In this document: piece after piece, positions 1 through 9,944 of the stretch
How the letters are laid out: every line of letters starts with the position of its first letter
How positions within the stretch are numbered: the first letter of the stretch is position 1
Source: Nilaparvata lugens
Lineage: Eukaryota; Arthropoda; Insecta; Hemiptera; Delphacidae
NCBI RefSeq assembly: GCF_014356525.2
Contig: NC_052518.1
Location: 31,391,464-31,455,463 of the forward strand
Direction of reading: 5' to 3'
DNA: 64,000 bases
Notes under the pieces: generated by a model
What the model saw: the letters and a program-made list of their open reading frames with translations, nothing else
Told to the model about the DNA's origin: nothing
The model's database searches: none
Made by a program: the position numbers and the translations under genes

Positions 1-22
1 AAATAAATGGCATTATTCCTAG

Positions 23-313
23 CATTTGGTTAACATAACAAGCATTGGCAGTATTGTACTTGAGTGTAATTTAGCATGTGGTAGTTACTCTGATGGAAAA
101 CAAAAACATATAATCTACAAATTTTTGCCAAAGGTTCCTAGCAGTTATTTAATAAATGAAGTACCATCACCAATTATTTATGTACCTTTGAATACTATTC
201 GAATTCAAACTATTAATGTAAAGGTAACAGACCAAAACAGATCGTTTATTGATTTCCGTGGATATACAATTACAATTAGGTTGCACATACGTGAAAAACA
301 AAAGTCAATGTAA
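23..313 (+). pseudogene. Minor capsid (penton-like) protein, C-terminal fragment of a Polinton-like element
   Basis: About 95 codons that look like the C-terminal jelly-roll part of the minor capsid/penton-like protein of Polinton/Maverick-type elements. Visible family-like features are a CNLACGSYSDGKQKHIIYKF block, then a VPLNTIRIQTINVKV strand and DFRGYTITIRLHIRE at the C-terminus (strand-rich, polar/hydrophobic alternation). The frame is closed upstream by a TAG at 20-22, and codons left of it (AATAAATGG...) may be the same frame, so the gene is truncated by the window edge and probably interrupted. No ATG opens it. Its stop overlaps the next start as TAATG at 311-315, a compact virus-like arrangement. 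Family assignment is from remembered conservation, not a search. Confidence 0.65.
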
Positions 314-501
314 TGGGTTATCTTGTTTTCAATCTATGTTCAAATAACACATATATGCACAATGTCATTAGAGAGATGAACGTGAGAGTGTCAACACCTA
401 AAAACGAACATGCTTTGTCAGCTAAAAGTGTGAGAATATTAGAAAAGTTAGGTTTTATAGTTGATTGGCGAAATGTCAGGAGGAGGAGCTGCAATTGGTG
501 A
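313..501 (+). CDS. Small ORF between minor and major capsid genes
   Basis: A 62-codon ORF starting at the ATG inside the TAATG overlap with the minor capsid stop. The middle (NEHALSAKSVRILEKLGFIV) has a short amphipathic helical look; the last codons overlap the start of the major capsid frame at 473. Similar short ORFs next to capsid genes occur in compact virus-like elements, but I do not recognise a domain. Function unknown; its place suggests a virion or assembly role, by inference only. Confidence 0.4.
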   Translation: MGYLVFNLCSNNTYMHNVIREMNVRVSTPKNEHALSAKSVRILEKLGFIVDWRNVRRRSCNW

Positions 502-1715
502 AATTCTGGACGTGGAGACAGAGCTTCAGTTTTATAATGATATAACCAAATTCCAATTTCACACTCATACAGTTTATTTGGGACAAGAAATAAAAAACTC
601 TGACGAGGCACATATGAGCATAAATTCTTTAGATGTCTATTCTTCACCTTGCAAATCATTCATATTCATTGAGGGAACAGTTAGCTGTACAAAACCAGGA
701 GCAGACCTGGCTGGTCCACCGGTTGTGTCAGACTATAAATTAAGCGGTAACGTAATCGGTAACCTTTTTGATGAAATACAATATGAATTAGCAGGTCAAC
801 AAATTTCTAAATCAAGATTGATTGGATTAACATCTACAATTAAAGCTATACTTGTGAAGAATACGCTTGATAAAAACACATATCAGTTGGCTGGTTTTGA
901 CAGAGCAGGATATGCGCTAACAGATAATAAATTCACTTTCTGTGTACTGCTGAAATTAATCCTCCTGTTTTTTAAAGATTTTCAAAGGATAATTTTGAAT
1001 TTGAAACAGGAACTCTTCTTATTGAGGTCACCGACAGACCTAAATTGAGTTGAGTCCGCAACTGGAACAAGTGTTAGTGTGAAAGTTACAAAACTGCAAT
1101 GGAGAATGCCCTATATAATATTAGGAGATCACGTAAGACTGAAATTTTTGAGACTGCTCGATGCTGACAATCCACTGAAATTAAGTTTCCGCCATTGGGA
1201 AATTTGAGAATTACCAAATTTGCAAAATTCACTTACCCATTCTTGGGCAGTCCACACCACATCGGTTTTTGATAGTCCAAAATATGTTATAATTGCATTT
1301 CAAACCAATTGTAAGAAAAAAATTAAAAAATCAATATCTTATTTTGATAGCTGTGGTATTTATAATGTGAAAGTATATTTGAACAGCGAGTATTATCCAT
1401 ACGAAAATCTGCTAGGTGAAAAAGAACTATTATACAGAATGTTTCTGGATTTTGCTCCCTTGTATTATAATCATACAATCAATAGCGAACTCGGAACAGA
1501 AATTGACTTTAAGACGTTTTGTGATTCAACACCGCTGGTTGTTGTGGATTGTTCACACCAAACAAGTCATATGAAATCTTCGACAGATGTTTGAAATGGA
1601 ATTTAATACTGCAGTACCTGCAAATACTTCCGCTTATTGCATTTTAATTAGCGATTGTGTGATGGAGTACATACCTCTGACGAGCATGGAGAAAGCAGTT
1701 CAGAAATTTTATTGA
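473..1715 (+). pseudogene. Double-jelly-roll major capsid protein, degraded
   Basis: About 414 codons resembling the double-jelly-roll major capsid protein of Polinton/adintovirus-type elements found in arthropod and cnidarian genomes. The start is taken as ATG 473 (MSGGG), not the in-frame upstream ATG at 461. Family-like blocks are GNLFDEIQYELAGQQI (about residues 97-112), PKYVIIAFQTN and VKVYLNSEYYPYENL in the second half, TPLVVVDCSHQ, and a C-terminal PANTSAYCILISDCVMEYIP block. The gene is broken: in-frame TGA at 1046-1048 and at 1205-1207, then a frameshift near 1590, after which the C-terminal block runs in another frame to TGA 1713-1715. It lies downstream of the penton-like fragment, same strand. 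The assignment is by recognised family pattern; the breaks are seen directly. Confidence 0.75.
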
Positions 1716-1806
1716 TAGAGTGCACTGTGCACAATATTATATAGGGTGTGCACACTGACAAATTTGGCTCATTATCAGTTTCACCTTTGAACAGGTAACA
1801 TCTAAA

Positions 1807-2757
1807 ATGTCCTATTCTTTGTGTTCTGATATTTTGGAGAGTAAGAACAAAGTGCAAACTCAGTCTATTGGTATCCAGTGTGATCTCGATTCTGATAGTT
1901 TTTATTATGAGCCAAGGTGCAGTACACCGATTCAGAAGCCACAGGAGGTGGAGGAGCAGAAACGGGAGGAGGAGAAGGAGGGGGAGAAAGATGGCGGATT
2001 CAATGAGCCCGCTGAACAGAAAGAAGTGGACAAGCAGACGACTACGAAAATTGCTACAGTTGATCTTCACTGGTTTAAACAAGATTGTAATCAAATTATT
2101 GTGAAAGAACTTGGCATAATTAATCAGTTTAATAATTATATTGTATTCCATTTCAAATCACCATTTGCAAAGACGGAATTGAGTGCAAAATTGTATAATG
2201 ATGTAACATGGTTAGAACGTCACTATCATAAAATAGAATGGGAAGATGGAGATTTAGAATACACTTAGTCATTAATACATGATTACCTTGTAGGTTATGG
2301 AAAAATTTTTACAAAAGGAACTGAGAAAGCAAAGTTTCTAAGAAGATTGCATACTAACGTTCAATGTATACCAGAGGATTTTGCAAAACCTGATTTCAGC
2401 TTTTTCACTAGTTCATGGTGTTATGGTGTGCGTAACAATCATAAAAATAGGCCTGATGGACAATGTGCTTTGTTCAGTGCTCAACATTATAATTCTTTGT
2501 TGTTTAAAAATATGTATCAAACAAATAATTTCATGTGTGAAAACAATCGAATGCAAAGTATGAAAATGGCCACGATGTACACGATTTCGCAGAAAAGAAA
2601 CTTTGCTCGTTATGGATTCTCCTACAATGGAAAAGAGATTCAGTGTGTTTTTTGCATGCATGCATTGAGACTGCATAAAGCACATACATGTTGCCTGTCT
2701 ACAATTAATGAAGAAATGCTGCTCAATTACTCTATAATAGTCCCAGCCTACACTTAG
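1807..2757 (+). pseudogene. Polinton-associated protein with an unexplained conserved region and zinc-finger-like end, one in-frame stop
   Basis: A 316-codon frame opened by ATG 1807 and split only by a TAG at 2266-2268; the frame continues to TAG 2755-2757. Residues ~40-75 are acidic, Glu/Lys-rich and low complexity. Next comes a region with IIVKELGIINQFNNYIVFHF, then WLERHYHKIEWEDG, then after the stop KIFTKGTEKAKFLRRL and GQCALFSAQHYNSL. I remember this order of motifs (VKEL, HxFK, WLE...HxIxW, KGxEK, CA) from uncharacterised proteins of insect and cnidarian Polinton-like elements. The C-terminus (ARYGFSYNGKEIQCVFC) resembles the first half of a BIR zinc domain, but the following His/Cys spacing does not fit. 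Function unknown; placement after the capsid gene on the same strand suggests the same element. Confidence 0.55.
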
Positions 2758-2776
2758 TTCTGTTCATTCGTTTATC

Positions 2777-3052
2777 ATGGACCCGAGAAAGTGGTTGGCT
2801 GCTGACAACGAGTTGCAAGTGAGGTTAAAAAACTGTATTGATTGGTATGATGAGTGTGAAAGTGCAATTAGGAAATCAACTCGTAAAAATTATAGTTTGG
2901 CGAAACAATTGAAAGACATTTTTCTAAGCATGGTTAATTTAAATGACATAAGAGACTATCTATGTTATTATCGTCCTCATAATTCGTGTATAGATCAGTT
3001 ATTCAAAATTGAAGATGAAATCATGAATAGTTGTAGTGAAATGTGTAAATAA
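2777..3052 (+). CDS. Small hypothetical protein of the Polinton-like cluster
   Basis: A 91-codon ORF beginning MDPRKWLAADNELQ, 19 bp after the previous stop and on the same strand. The predicted protein is helical and Lys/Asp rich with several Cys (DWYDECES, YLCYYRPHNSC, SCSEMCK). No domain is recognised and no signal peptide or membrane segment is evident. Tight spacing and matching strand make it a probable member of the capsid cluster. Confidence 0.45.
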   Translation: MDPRKWLAADNELQVRLKNCIDWYDECESAIRKSTRKNYSLAKQLKDIFLSMVNLNDIRDYLCYYRPHNSCIDQLFKIEDEIMNSCSEMCK

Positions 3053-3278
3053 ACTTTTTCTGTGTTCAAATGATTTTTCATTCCAATATTCCTCTAACTT
3101 TTTAGTTTAGTAGCAGCTCAGAGCTAGAGCTGATAACACTAGCATGTGTGCCTTGATCTTTTCATAGAAGTGAGACACACCCCCCTCAGCCATCTGTTGA
3201 TGCTAACAAGTACACAGCATGCACGTTATCAATTTATAGAACAGAGACACATGCCAATCAGTGGGGGGGGACATTAAC

Positions 3279-3593
3279 ATGCAGTGTAATGGTTTTTCAA
3301 AATTCAAAAAATTAACTCATCTCTTGATGGCAATTTCATTTAACAAATTTGATTCAATTGCAAAGAATATTAAATTTTCAACAGGATGTCATGATGCTGA
3401 TTTGCCATTAACAAAAACAGAAAATGTGCACTTTCCAATTTTATCTGAGATATTCGAATTACTTGATAAACTAGACACAGGTCATCTACATTATGATTGT
3501 ACAAATGATTCTCCATTATCTGTTGTTACAAATTCCAATAAACTTTGGAAATTCTTGTACGATATTGTAGATAAAAAATGTAAAAGAACTTAG
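3279..3593 (+). CDS. Hypothetical ORF at the end of the Polinton-like cluster
   Basis: About 104 codons from ATG 3279 (the open frame reaches 3261 through a GTG in a G-run). The product has a helical middle (FPILSEIFELLDKLD) and a basic end (DKKCKRT). It follows a 209-bp spacer (3053-3260) in which I see nothing. Not recognised. Strand and base composition match the cluster upstream; beyond it the sequence becomes simple GA repeat, so this may be the last gene of the fragment. Confidence 0.35.
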   Translation: MQCNGFSKFKKLTHLLMAISFNKFDSIAKNIKFSTGCHDADLPLTKTENVHFPILSEIFELLDKLDTGHLHYDCTNDSPLSVVTNSNKLWKFLYDIVDKKCKRT

Positions 3594-3639
3594 ATCATTG
3601 ACCTCTTTGTAGAGATATGGATTCACTTTATTCTGACAG

Positions 3640-3668
3640 TATAGCATTAGATTATTAAGCAATAGATG

Positions 3669-3700
<32 letters not shown>

Positions 3701-4140
3701 GATAGGGAATTTCTCAATTCACTTTAATCTGTCAGTATAACATGAGATATAGAGAGAGAGATGGAATTTTTCCCTCAAAGGGAAATTTTTTTCCTCATCC
3801 AATAGTCGTTATTCAATAATCGATATCCACCCCCCCTCATCTATACAGGGGAAGGGGAAGGAGAAAACTATTTGAGAGAGAGATATCTCTCTCTCCTTCT
3901 TCATCCCCCTCATACTCACTGGGAGAGGGGGAGTGAGAGAGATGGATTAGATTAGATAAGACTGGATTAGAGAGAGAGAGAGAGTAAGAGAGAGAGTGAG
4001 AGAGTGCATGGGAGAGGGAGTGAGAGAGCGAGTGAGAGGTGTGGGAGGGGAAAACTCTATTTTTAAAACACCCCCCCACCCTGTGGGGTAGTGGGTAGCG
4101 GCGGGGGGTGAGATGCGTGAGTGGCGAGAGGGGGGAGTGG
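3640..4140. repeat. GA/CT-rich simple-sequence tract
   Basis: Runs of GAGAGA and CTCTCT words at 3670-3760, 3865-3900 and 3960-4040 plus G-rich runs (GGGGAAGGGGAAGG, GGCGGGGGGTG). It separates the gene cluster from the interspersed repeat family. ORFs crossing it are low-complexity Ser/His/Leu products and are not genes. Confidence 0.85.
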
Positions 4141-4575
4141 GATTTCCAGCAAAAAAAGTGTTCAAAGTCCCAAATCTCACCTACTTATGTCTTTTACATA
4201 TGTTAACATCATCTCACAGTTCAGTGTGACTGCAGATTTTTCAAAATTGCCAAAAATCACACAGCCCCCCTCGAGTGCCTCCTGGATTCAATTTTCGGTT
4301 TGTTGATACACTATCAGCAACATGGATGGCAGGTTATGTGATTCCAACATTGAAAACTGATGTAAAAAAAACATAGACCATCAATTCATGACTGCAAAAA
4401 TCCTCAAATATGAGCCAAAATCGACAAAAATCGAAAAATCGCCCTTGCATCCCCCCCTTCATATTAAAATGGTTAGTTTTCCCAGGAAAACTGCACCCCC
4501 ATGAGTGGTATGACTGTACAGGAGTGAGTAGCAGCCTCCGCGCTTTGCACTCCCGCTGGGAGACAGGCTTTGCCC
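4141..4575 (+). repeat. Interspersed repeat module, partial copy, with stem-loop motif
   Basis: Begins the large repeat family that fills most of the window: blocks such as CACAGTTCAGTGTGACTGCAG (4212) and CACTATCAGCAGCATGGA-like text (about 4310) recur tens of times elsewhere. It ends with the stem-loop motif AGCAGCCTCCGCGCTTTGC...GGCTTTGCCCGCC (4525-4580). No coding potential seen. Confidence 0.85.
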
Positions 4576-5240
4576 GCCTAAATAGGTAGGGTATGGTGGT
4601 TTATGTTGGGTGGGTTAGGTAGAGTAGGTTAGGTAGGGTGGAATGGGTGATTAGGGAGAGTTGGTTAGGTAGGATGGCTAAGGTTATGTGGATTAGGTAG
4701 AGTGGATTGAGTGGGCCAGGGTATGGTAGGGTACGGTAGTTTATGTTGGGTGGGTTGAGAAGTGTAGGTTAGGTAGGGTGGGATAGGTGATTGGGGAGAG
4801 TTGGTTAGGTAGGATGTCTAAGGTTATGTCGATTGGGTAGAGTAGATTGAGTAGGTTATGTTGGGTAGGGTAGGTTAGGGTGTCAAGATCGGGTTAAATA
4901 GTTTAGGGAGGTTAGTTATGGTAGGGTGGTGGCTTAGGTTGTGTAGTATTTTTTGATAAGGTGGGTTAGGTAGGGTGGATTAAGTAGGTTATATTGGGTA
5001 GGGTAGGTTTGGTTGTCAAGATGAGGTTGAATAGTTTAGGTAGATTATTTCAGGTAGGGTGGCTTAGGTTGAGTGAGTTTTGTAGGGTGGGGTAGGTAGA
5101 GTAAATTAAGTAGGGTTCAATAGCATAATTTATGTAGGGTGGCTTAGGTGGGGTAGGTTGAGTAGATTGACTGATAAAGGGTTGAATAGGTAGTATGGGT
5201 AAAGTAGGATAGATAGGGTAGGGTTGGTGGGATTGGTTTG
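4576..5240 (+). repeat. G/T-rich TTAGG-like array 1
   Basis: About 660 bp made of 5- and 10-base words such as GGTTAGGTAG, TAGGGTGGGA and TAGGTTAGGG on the + strand. It contains many copies of TTAGG, the insect telomere pentamer, but is too degenerate to be an active telomere tract. The opposite strand gives Pro/Thr/Gln-rich spurious ORFs. Confidence 0.85.
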
Positions 5241-7190
5241 GTAGGCCAGGTAGAGTATAGGCTGGGTTCAAGTTTTGGAGAGGATATTTTGAAAAATCTT
5301 GAGGCACTGACCAAAAGATTTCTTTTGCACTTTGCTGAGAAATGTGCGGTTCAAAAGTTGAAATTATCGGGGGGGTCCACGAGGACCCCAAAGGTGAAAT
5401 TGGTTATTTCTGCTATTTTTTATTCACTTTTTAATCACTTTTGATCATTTTTTGACATATGTCAACATCATTTCACAGTTCAGTGCAACTTCAGATTTTT
5501 CGAAATTACCAAAAATCACACTACCCCCCTCAAGTGCCCCCTGGATTTAATTTTTGGCTTGATGATACACCATCAGTTCAATTCATCCCGTTCTCATTTA
5601 TGATAAATAGCCTTAAGAGTAAGATTGTTTCTCTTGACTTTGCTTTGAAATCAAGCATTGAAAAGTTGAAAAAATTGAGGGGGTCCTTGGTCCCTCCCAA
5701 GGTAAATTCTGTCATATTTTTTTCCTTTTTTTATCACTTTCAATTATTGTCTGACATATTCCAACATCATCATACTGTTCATTGTCTGACATATTCTAAC
5801 ATCATTATACCATTCAGTGTGACTGCAGATTCTTTAAATTTTCTCAAAAAAATTAGGGGGCCAGGCCCCCTATCAAGAAAATCTATGTTTGTCTGTGCAA
5901 GGCGATGATTAAGGATCTCCAGAGTTGATTGAGTTGGAATTCGAAACTGTAGTGAGAAATGTGCGGTTCAAAAGTTGAAAATATTGGGGGGTCCAGGAGG
6001 ACCCCCAAGGTGAAATCTGTTATTCTTGCTATTTTTATTCACTTTTTCATCACTTTTGATCATTTTTTGACATATGTCAACATCATCTCACAGTTCAGTG
6101 TGACTGCAGATTTTTTGAAATTGCCAAAATTCATACAGCCCCCCTCGAGTGCTCCCTAGATTCAATTTTCGGTTCAATGATACACTATCAGCAGCATGGA
6201 CGGCAGGTTACGTAATTCCAACATTGAAAACTGATGTAAAAAATACATAGACCATCAATTCATGACTGCAAAAATCCTTGAATATCAGCCGAAATTGACA
6301 AAAATCGAAAAATAACCCTTGCATCCCCCCCTTTATATAAACATGGTTATTTTTCTCAGTACTGATGTTTTTTTGAATGCTGAATTCGATTTTGAGCATA
6401 AAAAAACCTGTAAGTGTGATCCATGATCAGCACTGTATATGTGGGTCCCCCCCACGCCCCCCTAGAATTTTGAAATTTGTTATTTGACAGTTTTTCTGTG
6501 GGTTATTTTTGTTCCTCTTTTCAATGATACTATTCAAATGATTATAGGATTTACAGTTTTTGCTGGGAATTTCACACTTTTTTTTCTAATTTTTTTTTTC
6601 AAAAAAATGAGGGAGCCAGGCCCCCTATTGAGAAAATCGATGTTCTGTCAGTGCGAGGCGATGTTTTGGTATCTTCTGAGTCGATTGAGCTGGGATTCGA
6701 AACTGTACCTATTCCCCCCCTCAATTTTCCAAAAATTGAGGGGGGCATCATCAACCCACAAAATGAAAATTTTGAAAAATCAATAATTTTCCCAATGCCT
6801 GCTAAGACACCTAGAGACATCCTGATGGAAGTTGGTATTGTCAGATGCCCCAGTTTGGCTGGGAATTTTTCAAATTTTCCATCATGCAAAAATCATCGAA
6901 AATGAAGCTCCCCCCAGCACCCCACCTGACCCAATCAAAATTTTATTCTAGCAATATAGTAATGTAGGGGCGCTGAACAGAGAAGTTCCCTTAAACTTTG
7001 CTGAGAAATGTGCCATTCAATAGTTGAAAATATTGGGGGGGTCCTGGAGCCCCCCAAAATGAAAAATTTCCAGATATCATAATTATTCCTATGGTTTCAA
7101 CCACTTGTCAATAGAATCCAATAGAGCATCAACCACCACAACAATCACCCTTGTCAGGAGGTTTTCAGACACTCAGGCTATAGTATATAT
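5241..7190 (+). repeat. Interspersed repeat block 1 (hairpin-bearing modules)
   Basis: Starts at the junction GTAGGCCAGGTAGAGTATAG that closes each G/T array. It then holds two successive diverged copies of the module series: a GGGGGTCC/GGACCCCC hairpin (5370, 5983), AGCCCCCCTCGAGTGC (6138), the GGCCAGGCCCCC hairpin (5859, 6611) and CCCCCCTCAATTTT/AAAAATTGAGGGGGG (6714-6744). Unlinked small ORFs in it are not conserved in frame between copies. No gene seen. Confidence 0.85.
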
Positions 7191-7385
7191 ATAACTTGCT
7201 CTTTGCGCTCGGCGGGGGCTTCGCCCCCTGCACCCCTATTTGGGGTGGGTTAGCAGCCTACATGCGTCACGCTCTGGCTGGGAGGTGGGCTTTGCCCGCT
7301 CAATTGTCTTTTATGACTGTATAGTGTTGGGTAGCAGCCTCCGCGCTTGGCGCTCTGGCTAGGAGGCAGGCTTTGCCTGCCCAAT
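7190..7385 (+). repeat. GC-rich stem-loop motif, two tandem versions
   Basis: Contains GGGGGCTTCGCCCCC (perfect 6-bp stem with TTC loop, about 7212-7226) followed by two versions of the AGCCTCCGCGCTTGGCGCTC...GGCTTTGCC motif. The same motif closes repeat blocks near 4530, 18720, 20700, 23480, 26710 and 60190. Confidence 0.8.
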
Positions 7386-7665
7386 CATGGGCATGTTAGG
7401 TAGGGTGAGTGGGTTAGGTAGGATAGGTTAGGTAGGGTGGGATAGGTGTTTAGGAAGAGTAGGTTTGGTGAAGAGGAGTGGGCTATGTGGGGTTTGTTTG
7501 TTAGAATGGATCAAGTATAGTTAGGTGGAATAGGCTGGATAGAGTTGGGTAGTTGGATTGGATTGGTGAGGTGGAGTGGTTAGGTTGCAGAAATTAGGTT
7601 GGATAGGTTAGGTAAGATGACTCATGTAGCGTTTGTTAGGTAGTGTGGGATATGTAGAGTAGGTT
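7386..7665 (+). repeat. G/T-rich TTAGG-like array 2
   Basis: GGTTAGGTAGGATAGG-type words with the G-rich strand on +. It ends AGAGTGCAACTGTATAGG, the same ending as the array near 21430, so both belong to one subfamily. Confidence 0.8.
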
Positions 7666-7718
7666 GAGTAGAGTGCAACTGTATAGGTTTTTACCAAAGT
7701 AGGTAATACAAAACTCAC

Positions 7719-7802
7719 ATTCAATTCAGGGTCAGCAAATTCATTCAAGTACTGATTGAACCGCTTCCCCTGGCTTGCACTCACAATAAGGAGTTTATCC
7801 AT
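7719..7802 (-). CDS. Exon-like fragment: N-terminus of an SGNH-hydrolase-like protein
   Basis: Read on the - strand this is 28 codons from ATG (7802-7800) ending exactly at a canonical 5' splice donor GTGAGT (7718-7713), phase 0. The peptide KLLIVSASQGKRFNQYL looks like the first block of SGNH/GDSL hydrolases (usually GDSHG or GDS), with the Ser kept but Gly-Asp replaced by Ser-Ala. A second piece at 19409-19608 begins right after an acceptor in the same phase and carries the GTN block, so both appear to derive from the same gene type. They are in the wrong order for one transcript here, so this is a rearranged fragment, not a working gene. A SINE- or LINE-borne esterase domain is an alternative source. 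Confidence 0.45.
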
Positions 7803-8620
7803 TGTATTGTATATCTAACACAGCAATCTTGATGGTAGTCCTGTCAGAAAGAGAATTGGGTAACATTGTTTTTTAAGTTAATGTGCTCAAGGAAACACTT
7901 TATTTGAAAATCACTTATTGAATGAATACTAATCACTTATGATGAAGGAAATTCTGAGAAAACACTCAGAGGTTTACTTAATTGGAATAATAAATTCAAT
8001 TCAGTCTGTTGGCAATAAACGAAGCTCTGATACTGTAAAAATGAAGAGTTGATACTATAATCTCAGATTATAACATTGAACAAGATTATTAAATTTAAAT
8101 TTCACTGGAGTTTCAAAAGTATGGTTTACAAACTGTTCAAATTATAATATAATGTTCAAACATTTTAATTGGGTATAATGTTCAAACATTTCAATTATAA
8201 TGTTTATAAAATAGAATAAAAGAAACAACAGCTATGGATACAATATGAAAGCAGATATGAAACAATGATTCTTCATAAACTAACCGTCAATAAGAATGTT
8301 TGATAAGAATTTTTATGAAACTGTACATAAATTGTGTACAAAGTTTGACAACGTAAGCTTATTATACCCATATCCTACTTTGTTAACAGAAATCAATGAG
8401 ATACTTTTATCAACTCCAATAATTTTATGAACTGAATTAATGAGAAAATGCCACTTCATGAAAATGTAGAACAGTTGGTTGACATTGAATACTGATTAGG
8501 CATCTATAATGTGAATACTATGAGTGGATAATGTAGTGGGTGTATACTACCCACATGTAGTAAAATAGTGAACAGTACCTCTAAAATACTAAAATAAAGT
8601 GTTTTTTTTTTCTAAATACC
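7803..8620. other. AT-rich sequence, no gene seen; distal part duplicated near 21.6 kb
   Basis: No ORF or RNA gene is supported. From about 8412 the text (ACTCCAATAATTTTATGAAC...) is repeated in diverged form at 21569. Confidence 0.6.
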
Positions 8621-8621
8621 A

Positions 8622-8801
8622 ACCTTGAGCTATGATACAGCAGTTAAAAAACACCGAAGAATCTGTAGATATCAACCACTGAAGAATATGTGGTAATTAT
8701 ATATATATATATAGTTTTCTACACTGTGTTCAGAATAATATATAATTTCTTGTCAGTTTATTGACTCTGATATCTACATATTCGGTAATTATTTACACCG
8801 G

Positions 8802-8856
<55 letters not shown>

Positions 8857-8862
8857 GTGAGC

Positions 8863-8904
<42 letters not shown>

Positions 8905-8995
8905 GTATGTCCGGTGTAAATAATTACCAAATATGTAGATATCAGAGTCAATAAACTGACAAGAAATTATATATTATTCTGAACACAGTGTAGAA

Positions 8996-9034
<39 letters not shown>

Positions 9035-9106
9035 CCACATATTCTTCAGTGGTTGATATCTACAGATTCTTCGGTGTTTTTTAACTGCTGTATCATAGCT
9101 CAAGGT
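8622..9106. repeat. Long AT-rich palindrome (foldback/MITE-like)
   Basis: The left arm starts ACCTTGAGCTATGATACAG; the right arm ends with its reverse complement CTGTATCATAGCTCAAGGT at 9088-9106. The arms are about 225 bp, near-identical, and flank (TA)n and (TATG)n microsatellite with a core near 8860. A further partial copy of one arm follows at 9107-9225. Single-stranded DNA or RNA from here would fold into a very long hairpin. No transposase is present. Confidence 0.8.
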
Positions 9107-9640
9107 ATGTATATATATATATGTATGTATGTATGTCCGGTGTAAATAATTACCGAATATGTAGATATCAGAAAAATAAACTGACAAGAAATTATATATT
9201 ATTCTGAACACAGTGTAGAAAACTGAGAAGAGAATGATCAATATTCTTAACCATGTACAAAACAAGATATAGCAACAGCTTTGTTTGTTGTTTTGAAATC
9301 TCAGTTACACTTTGAATTTAAGTTGTTGCCAACCTGAGAATCTGAATTATCATAATTTATATCATTTGAAACTCATAACATCTGCAGTATCTTTCAACTG
9401 ATGCAATGACAATACTCATGTGATAATTAATTCTAAATGAAATTCGTGATAGAATTGAAGAGCCTGCATATTTATTGAAATTAGAAGTTACAATTCCAGA
9501 CTCAAGAGTGAGTTAAGAATTCTCCATTGTGACATTTGATCATTATAGAATAATCGGGAAAGTATATCTCAATATTGAGATGTAGCTGAGCATTTTGTCA
9601 AATAGTGGAAGCATTATATGCATTCTATGGCAGAAGATTG
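9107..9640 (+). repeat. Diverged direct repeat of 21690-22210
   Basis: Contains a third half-arm of the palindrome (9107-9225), then AT-rich text (GTTACACTTTGAATTTAAG, CATAACATCTGCAGTATC) that reappears in the same order at about 21700-22210. The intact palindrome is missing from the other copy, so it inserted or expanded after the duplication. From 9641 to 9944 I see nothing. Confidence 0.7.
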
Positions 9641-9944
9641 ATTGTTTGTTCCATCATGAATGTTGAGTTAGGGCTAGAATTGAAGAGGTTGAGCAAGCTG
9701 ATTTAAAAATAAAGTTATATTTTGAGTACAACTTTCAACTGATTTAGGTCCAGTACTAATATAACTACAATCATTCAATTATAAAATTGAACTGATACAA
9801 TTATTTGGTTATAATTATTCCATTAAGCGATTAATCAAATATTGTTAATTTTGATTAATCCAGAATTGAATGATAAGATCTAACAACAAGAAACGATATC
9901 TCTAACAAATGAAAACATTTCCAATTCATATTTTATTGGAAATA

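Noticed and set aside
2520..2757. Complete BIR/IAP domain
   Set aside because: The first half matches, but the His and final Cys are too close to the CxxC pair for a true BIR fold.
4500..4600. Helitron-like 3' end (hairpin followed by CTAA)
   Set aside because: The bases after the hairpin vary between copies (CTAA, CTCA, CCAA, CTAG) and no 5' TC end or A/T target site could be defined.
5234..5285. tRNA gene or tRNA-derived SINE head at the array junction
   Set aside because: Only a B-box-like match; no convincing A box at normal spacing and no cloverleaf could be drawn.
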